Part shown: positions 8,528-17,644 of the stretch, piece by piece
Layout of the letters: each line of letters starts with the position of its first letter
Numbering within the stretch: position 1 is the first letter of the stretch
Source of the DNA: Nostoc sp. UHCC 0302
GTDB taxonomy: Bacteria > Cyanobacteriota > Cyanobacteriia > Cyanobacteriales > Nostocaceae
NCBI RefSeq assembly: GCF_038096175.1
Contig: NZ_CP151099.1
Coordinates: 4,062,501-4,126,500 of the forward strand
DNA length: 64,000 nucleotides
Direction: 5' to 3'
Notes under the pieces: generated by a model
Told to the model about the DNA's origin: nothing
The model's database searches: none
What the model saw: the letters and a program-made list of their open reading frames with translations, nothing else
Made by a program: the position numbers and the translations under genes

Positions 8528-9496
8528 ATGGCATCAGGTGTTGCTTTAATCATTGCGGCACTTTTGGATTACCTAATTGGAGATCCTTGGGGTTGGCCTC
8601 ATCCAGTACAAGTGATGGGATGGGTAATTTCTCGTTTCACAAAATGTTCTCTGCAATTGTGTCATAATTCTGTAACACAGCGCCTAGCAGGAATTTCACT
8701 AGGCATTATTCTAATAATTGGTAGCGGTGGTATAGGCTGGTTAATAATTCAAAGTGCCAGATGGCTGCATCCACTGTTAGGAATTGCTTTAGAAAGCATT
8801 CTGTTAGCTAGTTGTTTTGCAGGCAGAAGTTTACGAGCAGCAGCAGTTGCTGTTTTACAACCTTTAACGGCAGGAAATCTGGAAGAGGCTCGTAAAACTT
8901 TAAGTAATTACGTCGGTCGAGATACACAAAATCTTTTAGAACCAGAAATTTTACGAGCTATTTTAGAAACAGTTACAGAAAATGCCACTGATGGAGTTAT
9001 GGCTCCACTTTTTTATGCGATTGTTGGTGTCTTTATACCAGTTATCGGAGCAGCTCCCTTAGCTTTAGCATACAAAGCTAGCAGTACCTTAGATTCAATG
9101 GTGGGCTATCGAGAAGCACCTTATACTTATTTGGGATGGTTCAGTGCGCGTCTGGAAGATTATTTGACTTGGCTACCTTGTCGTTTAACAGTTATAACTC
9201 TGGCGCTTTTATCTCAGAAACCGTTATATGTTTGGCGGATTTGTCATCGGGATGCAGTTAGCGATCCTAGTCCCAATTCTGGCTGGAGCGAGTGCGCCTA
9301 TGCTGCTATTTTGGGTGTGCAGATGGGAGGTATAAATTGGTATCGCGGAGTTGCTAAACATAAACCACTGCTAGGAGATGCTATTTATCCCATCACTCCT
9401 ACTTCTATTCAAAATGCTTTGCAACTGACTCGATATTGCTTTTTACTATGGTTAGGGGTAGCGATCGCTATATTTTTAATACTCATAAACAGGTAA
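8528..9496 (+). CDS. cbiB: Adenosylcobinamide-phosphate synthase CbiB/CobD
   Basis: 322 residues, normal for the family. The N-terminus (LLDYLIGDPWGWPHPVQVMG) is the hallmark of CbiB; the conserved NYVGRDTQNL and ETVTENATDGVMAPLFY segments follow, with several membrane helices. The enzyme joins aminopropanol (phosphate) to adenosylcobyric acid in the inner membrane, a late step of cobalamin or pseudocobalamin synthesis. An AAGGA lies about 15 bp before the ATG. No other cobalamin genes are near and I see no convincing B12 riboswitch upstream. Confidence 0.93.
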   Translation: MASGVALIIAALLDYLIGDPWGWPHPVQVMGWVISRFTKCSLQLCHNSVTQRLAGISLGIILIIGSGGIGWLIIQSARWLHPLLGIALESILLASCFAGRSLRAAAVAVLQPLTAGNLEEARKTLSNYVGRDTQNLLEPEILRAILETVTENATDGVMAPLFYAIVGVFIPVIGAAPLALAYKASSTLDSMVGYREAPYTYLGWFSARLEDYLTWLPCRLTVITLALLSQKPLYVWRICHRDAVSDPSPNSGWSECAYAAILGVQMGGINWYRGVAKHKPLLGDAIYPITPTSIQNALQLTRYCFLLWLGVAIAIFLILINR

Positions 9497-9511
9497 TGAT
9501 AAATATAGGGT

Positions 9512-9610
9512 ATTAGGGACTGGGGACTGGGTACTGGGGAAGAAATTAATTAATCCGGGTTGTATTCTTCCGAATCCGCAATCTCTAGTCCCTAGTCCCC
9601 AGTCCCTAAT
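9512..9610. repeat. Inverted repeat made of GGGACTG heptamers
   Basis: ATTAGGGACTGGGGACT (9512-9528) is mirrored exactly by AGTCCCCAGTCCCTAAT (9594-9610), a 17-bp perfect inverted repeat around a 65-bp centre, between cbiB and pyrR. It could fold in RNA and act as a weak terminator, or be an inverted pair of heptamer repeats. Confidence 0.75.
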
Positions 9611-9634
9611 ATGATTGTTCAGGGGTATTAGTCT

Positions 9635-10177
9635 ATGGCTACGTCTGCCAAAGTAGTTGAAATTCTCTCATCAGAAGAAATCCGCCGTACCTTGAATCGC
9701 CTTGCTTCTCAAATTGTAGAAAGAACGCGTGATTTATCGCAACTAGTACTCCTCGGTATTTATACTAGGGGTGCGCTATTAGCCGAACTATTAGCACGTC
9801 AAATTGAGACGTTGGAAGGTGTAGCCGTGTCGGTCGGCGCTTTGGATATTACATTTTATCGAGATGACCTTGACCAAATTGGTTTACGGACTCCGGCGAA
9901 AAGTGAAATTCCTTTTGACCTTACAGGGAAAACGGTTGTTCTCGTAGATGATGTGATTTTTAAAGGACGGACGATTCGCGCTGCTTTGAATGCAGTAAAC
10001 GAATACGGTAGACCAGAGGTGATTCGTTTAGCTGTGTTGGTAGACAGAGGACATCGAGAATTACCCATTCATCCAGATTTTATTGGCAAACAGTTGCCTA
10101 CAGCTAAAGAAGAAATTGTCAAAGTCTTCTTACAGGATTCTGATGGACGAGATGCTGTCGAGTTGATTGGGGATTAA
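9635..10177 (+). CDS. pyrR: PyrR: pyrimidine operon regulator / uracil phosphoribosyltransferase
   Basis: 180 residues, typical PyrR length. The PRPP-binding loop [18 protein letters not shown] is at about 107-124. [15 protein letters not shown] and the C-terminal [17 protein letters not shown] segment are PyrR-specific. PyrR binds UMP-loaded pyr leader RNA in Bacillus and has uracil phosphoribosyltransferase activity. In cyanobacteria it is usually an orphan, as here, and an RNA-regulatory role is not established from this context. Confidence 0.93.
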   Translation: MATSAKVVEILSSEEIRRTLNRLASQIVERTRDLSQLVLLGIYTRGALLAELLARQIETLEGVAVSVGALDITFYRDDLDQIGLRTPAKSEIPFDLTGKTVVLVDDVIFKGRTIRAALNAVNEYGRPEVIRLAVLVDRGHRELPIHPDFIGKQLPTAKEEIVKVFLQDSDGRDAVELIGD

Positions 10178-10335
10178 GAATGGGGAGTGGAGAGTGGGGA
10201 GTTGGGAGTTAAGAGTTAGGAGTTAGGAGTTAAGGTCAAGAACTTAGTATTTATTCTCCTCCTGTTTTCCCTACTCCCTTGCTCCCCTTTCTTCCTCATC
10301 CCCCTCATTCCCCTACTCCCTACTCCCTACCCCCT
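10178..10335. repeat. GGGAGTT / CTCCCTA heptamer repeats
   Basis: Degenerate GGGAGTT/AGGAGTT units up to about 10235 are followed by the C-rich inverse (TACTCCC, CCCCTC) up to 10335. The strand switch makes the spacer self-complementary. An in-frame TTG at 10279 falls inside this repeat and would encode a Pro-rich leader of repeat origin. Confidence 0.7.
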
Positions 10336-13050
10336 GTGTTCAACATTCTTGAGCTAATTCCAAAATTTTATACAGAGAACAAGGAATTTATTGACAACCT
10401 GCTCTCAGGCGGGTTGCCTGCTATTTTACCTGCTATTGTCAGCTTTTTCTGGTGGCTGGCATGGCGCGATCGCCAACGACGTATTCCCCATCCAAGTTTT
10501 GCTTTTGAGGTGATTAAACCTCAAAGCCCAAGTCTGATGCAACGGATTCTTGGTGGAGATAGCAAAGACCCTTTGGCAGACCGGAATATAGCTTACCAAA
10601 ATCGGGTGGCACATCGCAGTATCCGCAGGGAACTGCAACAGCAGTTAGAAGAACACCGCTGGCTGTTAATTGTGGGGCGTACGGGAGTCGGGAAAACTAG
10701 AGAAGCAGCGGAATTAGCCCAGCATCTCAACCAAGCAGGCTGGACGGTGCTTTACCTCAAGCCAAATGAATGGTTAGATATTCCAGCACGGATGCCAACA
10801 GAAATAGGTGGCGATCGCAAGTTATTGTTTTTCTTGGATGACCTTAACCAGAAAATGCATCGCAGCCATCAGGAAATATCTCCAGAAGCTGAAAAAAGTC
10901 AGGTAGAACGGTTTACAGTACCGTTGCAACATCGCTTGCTAGATGCTTTAACTAGATATGAATCATTTTGCGGTAAAGCAGAAATTCGTGTGATTGCTAC
11001 GGCGCGGAATGAACGACAACCTGATTTTCCTGGGGAGGCCAGCGCTTGGGAAAAATTGCAATGGGATAAATATCCCAAGCTGTGGCAGCAATTTCATATT
11101 TATGAATTACCAGAACCAGAAGACAGGGCAATTATTGAAGTTTTGGCAGCAACTATTCCCAAAACTAATATTCCTGCACAGCCAGAACAGTATCCTGAAC
11201 TAGCGAAGCGCAACGACGCCACCTTTAGAAATGTAGTAGAGAATCTCCAACATCTGCGAAATGACGGTTTGCCTTTGAACCCCAAAACTTACCGGGAAAG
11301 TCTCGGTAAAACTTGGGAAAAGCGCTACCAAGAATTAGTTGAAAGATACCCAGTTAGCCGCTACATTTATGATGCAGTGGACTTGTTGCGGCAATTTGAC
11401 ATTCCACTTTATCGCTTCACGGTGGAGGCAACAGCGCGAATGTTGGCTGGTGGAAATTGCTGGCAGAGGCTATGGTATCATTGGCAGATTGGGATTGCTA
11501 CCAACTTTTTAATTCACGCTGAACGTATTCTCCAGCCCCGCGATGGGCAAATTGAGGCTAAGGGTAGTCACGTAGAAATTGGAGAATACATCTTGCCTTT
11601 GACGCAATTGATGTTACAACTAGCAGATCAACACGTTAAAGAAATACACTGTATACTGTTAAATTTTGGTGTACAGGTAGCGCAAGCAAGTTATCATCAA
11701 CAGGCAATAGCTTGTTGGGATAAAGCTATAGAAATTCAACCTGATTACTACCAAGCTTGGGGTAATCGAGGCATTGCACTGAGTAACTTAGGACGTTTGG
11801 TAGAGGCGATCGCATCCTATGACAAAGTGCTAGAATTCAAGACTGATGATTATTTAGCTTGGTATTATCGCGGTAATGCTTTAGATGAAACTGGGCAACA
11901 TGAAGAAGCAGTTGCTTCTTACGACAAAGCAATTTTAATCAAACCCGATTTACACCAAGCTTGGAACAATCGCGGCATTGCGTTACGGAATTTAGGACGG
12001 CATGAAGAGGCATTTGCATCATACGAGCAAGCGGTAAAATTTAAGCCTGACTTACATCAAGCTTGGGTCAATCGCGGCAATGCACTGAAGAATTTGGGGC
12101 GATTTGCAGAGGCGGTTGCTGCTTATGACAAAGCAATTTTAATCAAACCTGAAGATTATTATACCTGGTATAGTCGGGCTAATGTGCTAAAGAACTTGGG
12201 GCGATTTGCAGAGGCGGTAACATCTTATGATCAAGCAATCGCTATCAAACTCGAAGACCATGAAGCTTGGTATTACCGGGGTGATGTCTTAGGTGATTTA
12301 GGCAAATATCAGGATGCTGTAGCATCTTACGACCAAGCACTTAAATTTAATCCTCAGAAACATGAAGCTTGGTACAATCGGGGCAATATTTTGTTTAACT
12401 TGGGAAAATATGAAGATGCAGTAGCATCTTATGACCAAGCCCTCAAACTTCAGCCAGAGAAACATGAAGCTTGGAATAATCGCGGCAATACGCTGTTTAA
12501 TTTGGGAAAATATGAAGATGCAGTAGCATCTTATGACCAAGCCCTCAAGCTTCAGCCGGAGAAACACACAGCCTGGAAGAATCGCGGCAATGCCTTGTTT
12601 AATCTAGGAAGACATGAAGATGCAATTGCATCTTATGACAAAGCACTTTCTCTTAAACCCGATAAACACGAAGCTTGGTATAACCGAGGTAATGCACTGT
12701 TTAAATTAGGAAAATATGATGATGCAGTAGCATCTTATGAGCAAGCACTTTTAATTAAACCTGATAAACACGAAGCTTGGAACAACCGGGGATTAGCGCT
12801 GGCATATTTAGTAAGATATGAGGATGCGATCGCATCTTATGAGCAAGCACTTTTAATTAAACCCAATGATGATTGCATCTGGTACAACAAAGCTTGCTGC
12901 TATGGGTTATTAGAAAATATAGATTTGGCAATCAAAAACTTGCAACAAGCTATCAAGCTGAATCCTGATGAATGTCGAGAAATGGCAAAATCTGACTCTG
13001 ATTTTCGTAGGATTAGGCAAGATAGACGTTTCCAAGATTTGATTGGTTAA
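10336..13050 (+). CDS. P-loop NTPase with about 12 C-terminal TPR repeats
   Basis: 904 residues if started at GTG 10336; an upstream TTG at 10279 lies in heptamer repeat and was rejected. Order: one possible N-terminal membrane segment (about 25-45, LPAILPAIVSFFWWLAW), a P-loop (IVGRTGVGKTREAA, about 112-125) with a Walker-B-like LLFFLDDLNQ (about 163-172), a winged-helix-like spacer, then from about residue 450 about 12 TPR units of 34 residues (AWYNRGNALFNLGKYEDAVASY type). The end (SDSDFRRIRQDRRFQDLIG) is a common TPR terminus. The architecture recalls STAND-type signalling NTPases, in which the TPR array binds ligand or partner. Neighbouring TPR units are almost identical in DNA (102-bp period), so copy number may vary between strains. 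Function unknown. Confidence 0.85.
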   Translation: MFNILELIPKFYTENKEFIDNLLSGGLPAILPAIVSFFWWLAWRDRQRRIPHPSFAFEVIKPQSPSLMQRILGGDSKDPLADRNIAYQNRVAHRSIRRELQQQLEEHRWLLIVGRTGVGKTREAAELAQHLNQAGWTVLYLKPNEWLDIPARMPTEIGGDRKLLFFLDDLNQKMHRSHQEISPEAEKSQVERFTVPLQHRLLDALTRYESFCGKAEIRVIATARNERQPDFPGEASAWEKLQWDKYPKLWQQFHIYELPEPEDRAIIEVLAATIPKTNIPAQPEQYPELAKRNDATFRNVVENLQHLRNDGLPLNPKTYRESLGKTWEKRYQELVERYPVSRYIYDAVDLLRQFDIPLYRFTVEATARMLAGGNCWQRLWYHWQIGIATNFLIHAERILQPRDGQIEAKGSHVEIGEYILPLTQLMLQLADQHVKEIHCILLNFGVQVAQASYHQQAIACWDKAIEIQPDYYQAWGNRGIALSNLGRLVEAIASYDKVLEFKTDDYLAWYYRGNALDETGQHEEAVASYDKAILIKPDLHQAWNNRGIALRNLGRHEEAFASYEQAVKFKPDLHQAWVNRGNALKNLGRFAEAVAAYDKAILIKPEDYYTWYSRANVLKNLGRFAEAVTSYDQAIAIKLEDHEAWYYRGDVLGDLGKYQDAVASYDQALKFNPQKHEAWYNRGNILFNLGKYEDAVASYDQALKLQPEKHEAWNNRGNTLFNLGKYEDAVASYDQALKLQPEKHTAWKNRGNALFNLGRHEDAIASYDKALSLKPDKHEAWYNRGNALFKLGKYDDAVASYEQALLIKPDKHEAWNNRGLALAYLVRYEDAIASYEQALLIKPNDDCIWYNKACCYGLLENIDLAIKNLQQAIKLNPDECREMAKSDSDFRRIRQDRRFQDLIG

Positions 13051-13143
13051 TTTGTCATTGGTCATTGGTCATTTGTCATTGGTCATTGGTCATTTGTTAG
13101 TAGTTATTCTCGCTCATCTTCCTCATCCCCACTCTTCCATTGC
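13051..13143. repeat. GTCATTG/GTCATTT heptamer repeat
   Basis: Eight or so consecutive GTCATTG/GTCATTT units (about 13054-13098) lie between two convergent genes. Confidence 0.7.
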
Positions 13144-13524
13144 TTACCGCACAATTGGACTACCATGATGGTGTACTAAATACCACTTGCCTCCGAGAAG
13201 TTGAAATACATTAGTAGCCGTTGATTGTGCTTCAAGTCTTCTGCCACTAACAACTTGAAATACATTTTCTATTAATACAACGTAAGCAATATTGTCACGT
13301 ATTTCCGTAGCAATTATTTCTATATTAATTTCTATGTATGCAGTGTTTTTAAATATCTGCGCCCAAGAATTGCGAATTTCCTTCCAACCTCGCAGCACAT
13401 TGCTTCCAGGATGAATACAAAAACTACCTGTTCCCTGCGACCATACTGCACTCATTGCCTCAACGTCTTTTTTTTCAAAAGCTCGATAAAATGCTTCGTT
13501 AGCCGCTAAAACTTCAGATGTCAT
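13144..13524 (-). CDS. SnoaL/NTF2-like (DUF4440-type) protein
   Basis: 126 residues from ATG 13524 (MTSEVLAANEAFYRAF). A longer frame up to 13596 exists, but its first 24 residues are encoded by heptamer repeats and were rejected. The small alpha+beta cone fold is suggested by the N-terminal helix, by AMSAVWSQGTGSFCIHPG, by GWKEIRNSWAQIF, and by WYLVHHHGSP at the C-terminus. Members serve as ketosteroid-isomerase-like enzymes or ligand-binding proteins; nothing here identifies a substrate. Confidence 0.75.
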   Translation of the reverse strand: MTSEVLAANEAFYRAFEKKDVEAMSAVWSQGTGSFCIHPGSNVLRGWKEIRNSWAQIFKNTAYIEINIEIIATEIRDNIAYVVLIENVFQVVSGRRLEAQSTATNVFQLLGGKWYLVHHHGSPIVR

Positions 13525-13607
13525 GAGGATTGGGGACTGGGGGGACAAGGGGACAAAGAAGAATAACAATAATAAATTACCAATGACAAATGACAAATGA
13601 CAAATTA

Positions 13608-14089
13608 CTAACTTCTTTTAACTATACTAATAGCTTGCAATAATTGGTAGGCTGTGTAGGGTTTGGATAAAAAAGTCTTGATGCCCATGTCATAAGCTGC
13701 ATTAACTTTATCACTTGAAGCCAGCCCGCTGACAGCAATAATTTTGACTTGGGGGTTAATTTTTCGCAGGGTACGGATGGTAGTTATCCCATCCATAGCG
13801 GGCATGACCATATCAGTTAATACAAGAGATATTTTATCTTGATATTCTGCGTATAAAGCTATTGCTTCAATCCCATCACAGGCTGTGATTGCTTTGTAGT
13901 TATGGCTTTCTAAAGAGGTTTTTGTAATATCTCGAATGGCAGCTTCGTCATCTACAACTAAAATCAATTCTCCGTTTCCCTTAGGCAATTCTTGTTCTTT
14001 TTCTTCTATAGTTTCTGCCGCGTCTTGTGCTGGCAAATACACCTTAAATTGACTGCCTCTTCCCTCATCGCTGTATACATTAATAAAAC
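13608..14089 (-). pseudogene. 3' part of IS-interrupted hybrid histidine kinase (end of ATPase domain plus receiver)
   Basis: On the minus strand this continues the kinase read at 17052-15645. After the IS the frame resumes as FINVYSDEGRGSQFKVYLPA (the last strands of the HATPase domain), then a linker and a complete receiver domain ([16 protein letters not shown] ... LVLTDMVMPAMDG ... FLSKPYTAYQLLQ). It has no start codon of its own at a sensible place; the frame extends into the IS only by chance. Removing the IS and one target duplication restores one continuous frame, confirmed by the intact paralogue at 21509-23521, which reads [21 protein letters not shown] at the same place. Confidence 0.9.
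14082..14089. repeat. Left target-site duplication of the IS66-type element
   Basis: AATAAAAC directly abuts the left inverted repeat and is repeated exactly at 15637-15644. Eight bases is the standard duplication length for IS66-family insertion. Confidence 0.93.
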
Positions 14090-15636
14090 GTAAGGATTCA
14101 GGTGGCAGGGTATTGACAAAGGGGACACTTGAGGGAGAATATCGCAAATATGAACCAAAACCTGCCTCAAGAATTAGATCGAGAAAGCTTGAACCAGTTA
14201 TCAAAAGAAGAACTGGTGGATATCATCATTGAGCAGAGCAAGGTAATACGTGATTTACAAAAAATCATTTTAGAACTACAGCAAGAAATAGAGCGTTTAA
14301 AAATCAGTAGGGATTTAGACAGTTCTAATTCGTCGAAACCACCATCTGGAGACATCCACAAAAAGAGCGAAAACAAAAAGGTACCCCTGCAAGAAGAATC
14401 AAATCAACCGAAAAAGAAACCAGGTGGACAGCCAGGACATCAAGGTAAAACTCGTAAGGGGTTTGGCAGAGTAGACCGTTATGAAATCTTACGTCCAAGT
14501 GATTGTATCTGTTGTGGTAACAAAGCATTTGCACCCCTAGCAGTAAAAGTAGAAAAACAGGCTGTAGCGCAATTAGTAGAACGTCCCATTGAAATAGTAG
14601 AATATCAACGCCATACCTGCGTGTGTGAGTGTTGTGGAAATGTACAAACAGCCTCATGGTCGCCAGATATCGTTCCAGGACAAGATTTAGGAGTTAGATT
14701 ACAGGCGTTTTTAGGATGGGTAAACAATTATGCACACATGCCTTATGAAAAACAGCAAGAAATGTTGTGGGAACTGGGGCAAATTGAAATTGGGTTAGGA
14801 ACGTTAGTTGCAACTAATGAACGAATCCAACAAGCGATTGAACCAAGCATTAATGAATTGAGCAATTGGGTAAAACAGACACAACCTAATGTTCATGTGG
14901 ATGAAACACCTTGGTCAGTCAAAGGGATCAAAGAATGGTTGTGGGTAGTTGCCAATTCTGATTTCTGCCTGTTTACTGCTGCTGACACTCGTTCACGAGC
15001 CGAATTATCAGCCATTTTAGGGACTGAATATACAGGGGTACTCAGCAGCGATGATTTTAGCGTTTACAATGGTTATCCAGCTTTTGCCCAGCAGAAATGT
15101 TTGGCTCATCTACGCCGACACTTCAAAAAACTAATTATTCTTCCAGGTCTTCACAACCAAGCTATCGGTGAAACGTTTGTTAATTTAATTGATGAAGCCT
15201 TTAGGAATTACGCTCAATGGTTTGAGAGCCTTGACTCCTTGGGTTACAACGATTGGGTCAATCAATTTAAATCTAAGTTGCACTCCTCACTTAATCAGTG
15301 GATTGACAAGGCAGGAGCTACAGCTGGCAACCTTTTACGTTCTTTGCGTGATAAAGCAAATCAATGGTGGTATTTTCTTGATTATCCTGAAGTTCCTCCA
15401 GATAACAATCAGGCTGAACGATCGCTTCGTTTGGCTGTGACAAAGCGTAAGGTTAGCGGTGGTTCCCGTTCAATGGAGCGGTTTCAACACACTGCTAATT
15501 TGTTGACTGTGGTACAAACCTGCCGCCGTCAAGGTAGGTCTGTAATTGATTTTTTTGCACAAGCTCTACTGGTTGGTTCTCTTGACTATCAGTCTCGTCC
15601 GTCTCTACTTCCTGGATATTAGACCTGAATCCTTAC
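14090..15636 (+). mobile_element. IS66-family insertion sequence (1547 bp, single transposase gene)
   Basis: The left end GTAAGGATTCAGGT (14090-14103) is matched by ACCTGAATCCTTAC at 15623-15636, apart from the base next to the inner edge (GACCTG...). The 5'-GTAA terminus and 8-bp duplication (AATAAAAC at 14082 and 15637) fit IS66. Only a tnpC-like gene is present; the tnpA and tnpB accessory genes of full IS66 elements are missing, as in the minimal (ISBst12-like) subgroup. Intact ends, an intact transposase and identical duplications indicate a fairly recent insertion. It lies inside a hybrid kinase gene, in the opposite orientation. Confidence 0.93.
14150..15622 (+). CDS. IS66-family transposase (TnpC type)
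   Basis: 490 residues from ATG 14150. An N-terminal coiled coil (EELVDIIIEQSKVIRDLQK ...) is followed by SSNSSKPPSGD and KKPGGQPGHQGKTR, both typical of IS66 transposases. A zinc-binding Cys4 region follows (CICCGN ... CECCGN). The DDE catalytic residues are recognisable as VHVDETPW, LSSDDFSVYNGY and DNNQAERSLR. The protein is full length with no frame break, so it could be active. Promoter signals are presumably within the 60-bp left end. Confidence 0.95.
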   Translation: MNQNLPQELDRESLNQLSKEELVDIIIEQSKVIRDLQKIILELQQEIERLKISRDLDSSNSSKPPSGDIHKKSENKKVPLQEESNQPKKKPGGQPGHQGKTRKGFGRVDRYEILRPSDCICCGNKAFAPLAVKVEKQAVAQLVERPIEIVEYQRHTCVCECCGNVQTASWSPDIVPGQDLGVRLQAFLGWVNNYAHMPYEKQQEMLWELGQIEIGLGTLVATNERIQQAIEPSINELSNWVKQTQPNVHVDETPWSVKGIKEWLWVVANSDFCLFTAADTRSRAELSAILGTEYTGVLSSDDFSVYNGYPAFAQQKCLAHLRRHFKKLIILPGLHNQAIGETFVNLIDEAFRNYAQWFESLDSLGYNDWVNQFKSKLHSSLNQWIDKAGATAGNLLRSLRDKANQWWYFLDYPEVPPDNNQAERSLRLAVTKRKVSGGSRSMERFQHTANLLTVVQTCRRQGRSVIDFFAQALLVGSLDYQSRPSLLPGY

Positions 15637-17052
15637 AATAAAACCATCGTGACTTTTAATAATACCAAGTACAGTAGAAAGACCAAGCCCTGTACCTTTG
15701 CCAGGGTCTTTCGTAGTAAAAAATGGCTCAAATATCCGCTCTAAGACTTTTGGTTTCATCCCAGTTCCGGCATCTGTAACGGTAACGACAACATAAGCGC
15801 CTTCTTTAGCATCAATATGCATTTTGGCGTAATTTTCATCGACTAAGAGATTTTCAGCAGAAATTATTAAACTTCCACCATTGGGCATAGCATCACGAGC
15901 ATTGACACATAGATTCATTAGCACCTGATGTAGTTGCGTGGCATCAGCAGATACAGTCCAGAGGTTTGGGGAAATTTGGCTGAAAACTTCAATTGATTTG
16001 GGGAAAGTCTCTTTAATAATTTGCTGGATTTCGACAATTAAATGCTTTAGTTGCAAAAGGGTACGTTCGCCCTCAAGTCCTCTTGTAAAAGACAATACTT
16101 GCTTGACTAAATTTGCCCCACGTTTAGCGTTGGTGATTAATATCGGTAATATTCGTCGAGAACGCTCATCTTGAACTTGTGCCTCTAGAAGTTGTGCTGT
16201 CATTAAAATGGGGGCAAGAACATTATTCAAGTCGTGGGCAATACCACTAGCGAGAGTGCCAATACTTTCTAATCGTTGGGCGCGGAGAAATTGAGCTTCT
16301 AATTGTTTTTTTTGTGTGATATCAGTGTTAACGACAAGGATTGATTGTGCTTTATTACCAAACTCACGCACTAATGTCCAACGGCTTTCAACAATAATTT
16401 CTTGCCCTGATTTTGTTGTTTGTTGTAATTCGCCTTCCCAAGAGCCTTTTTTCATTAGAAGCTTGAGCGCCTCTTGTAATTGAGACAAGTGTTTTTCTTG
16501 CCAAAGGTCTGGTATCTTTTTCGTAATAGCTTCTTCTTTTTTCCAACCGTAAACTCGCTCAGCCGCTTTGTTCCAGAATAAAATTTTGTCTTCTAAATCT
16601 TGTACAAAAATTGCATCGGTGGCGACATCTAGTAAAGCAGCTTGTTCGCGGATTTTCTGTTCTGTTTGTTTGCGTTCAATGGCGTAGCGGATAGAACGCT
16701 CTAATAAAGGCGCAGTTAATTGGCTTTTTTCTAGATAATCTGCTGCTCCGGCTTTCATCGCTTCTAGGTCTATTTCGCGATCGCCCTGCCCAGTTAATAA
16801 TATCATGGGAGCAGAACAGCCATTGGCTATTGCTTCGCGCAATAGTTCCAGTCCATTGTGCGGCCCCAAACGGTAGTCTACAAGATAAATATCATGCTCG
16901 TGTTGAGCGATCGCATTTCTTGCCGCTTTAAAACTATCTATCCATTCCAGGGTACAACCAGCTACCTGAAACTCACTAAACCAATATCGAGTTAAAACAT
17001 AATCATCCTCATCATCATCTATTAAGAGAACTTTGAGTAGGCTGTTGTTCAT
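15619..17052 (-). pseudogene. 5' part of IS-interrupted hybrid histidine kinase (REC-PAS-HisKA-HATPase)
   Basis: Order: receiver domain (1-125; acidic DDD 12-14, phospho-acceptor D59), PAS (about 138-250), phospho-acceptor helix with [10 protein letters not shown] (H273) and most of the HATPase domain (up to [20 protein letters not shown]). The frame then crosses the target duplication into the IS and ends after VRIQV. The last ATPase strands and the C-terminal receiver (13608-14089) are cut off. Its start lies 18 bp downstream of the stop of the response regulator at 17070, so they are co-transcribed. The truncated product may still fold, but phosphorelay to its own C-terminal receiver is lost. 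Confidence 0.9.
15637..15644. repeat. Right target-site duplication of the IS66-type element
   Basis: AATAAAAC, identical to 14082-14089, immediately outside the right inverted repeat. Confidence 0.93.
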
Positions 17053-17069
17053 TATTGCCTCCCCCTTGT

Positions 17070-17537
17070 TTATAGCGGCAGTTCCACAATTTCAAACCAA
17101 TATTTTCCTAAAGTATTTATCACCTCAATTAATGAAGCATAAGTCTCTGGCTTAATAATGAATGAGTTTGCACCTAAATTATAAGTTGTATATATATCTT
17201 CTTCTGTACTTGACGTTGTCAGTATTACTACAGGAATTTGCCGCAGTTGTGGGTCAGTTTTAATGTCTTGGAGCGTTTCCAGACCGTTTTTTTTCGGCAT
17301 ATTTAAATCTAGCAAAATCAAGCCAGGACGCGGTGCGCGACTATTATCAGTATATCGCCCGCGATTGTACAAATAATCCATCAATTCTTCGCCATTGCTG
17401 ACGATATACAGTTCGATTGGCAATTGACTTTCTATCAACGCCTCACGAACCAGCAGACTGTCTTCTTCGTCATCATCAGCCATTAAGATGGTGACGGTTT
17501 TCTGCCGAGAATTCACTTTATCTTGTCTCCTTGGCAC
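17070..17537 (-). CDS. Single-domain response regulator (Rcp1-like)
   Basis: 155 residues, a receiver domain only: acidic pocket ADDDEED (20-26), phospho-acceptor D77 in LILLDLNMPK, switch Thr in VVILTTSS and conserved Lys in FIIKPETY. The long loop with LMDYLYNRGRY is characteristic of the Rcp1/CheY-like regulators that pair with cyanobacterial phytochromes. It lies between the cyanobacteriochrome-type kinase (107 bp upstream) and the IS-split kinase (17 bp downstream) on the same strand. It is therefore a good candidate phosphate acceptor for the photoreceptor kinase. Confidence 0.93.
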   Translation of the reverse strand: MPRRQDKVNSRQKTVTILMADDDEEDSLLVREALIESQLPIELYIVSNGEELMDYLYNRGRYTDNSRAPRPGLILLDLNMPKKNGLETLQDIKTDPQLRQIPVVILTTSSTEEDIYTTYNLGANSFIIKPETYASLIEVINTLGKYWFEIVELPL

Positions 17538-17644
17538 TAATTATAAATAGAAATTAAGTCTTAAAATCCTAAAAATTATTGGACACAATTGTACAATTAA
17601 CCTTGTTTTAGGGTCTGTTAGTAATCCCTCTCTAGGAATAAAAA

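Noticed and set aside
10279-10335. Earlier TTG start for the NTPase-TPR gene
   Set aside because: Would add a Pro-rich leader encoded by CTCCCTA repeats; GTG 10336 is preferred.
13525-13596. Longer N-terminus of the SnoaL-like protein, looking like a signal peptide
   Set aside because: The hydrophobic stretch is translated from heptamer repeats; the domain begins at ATG 13524.
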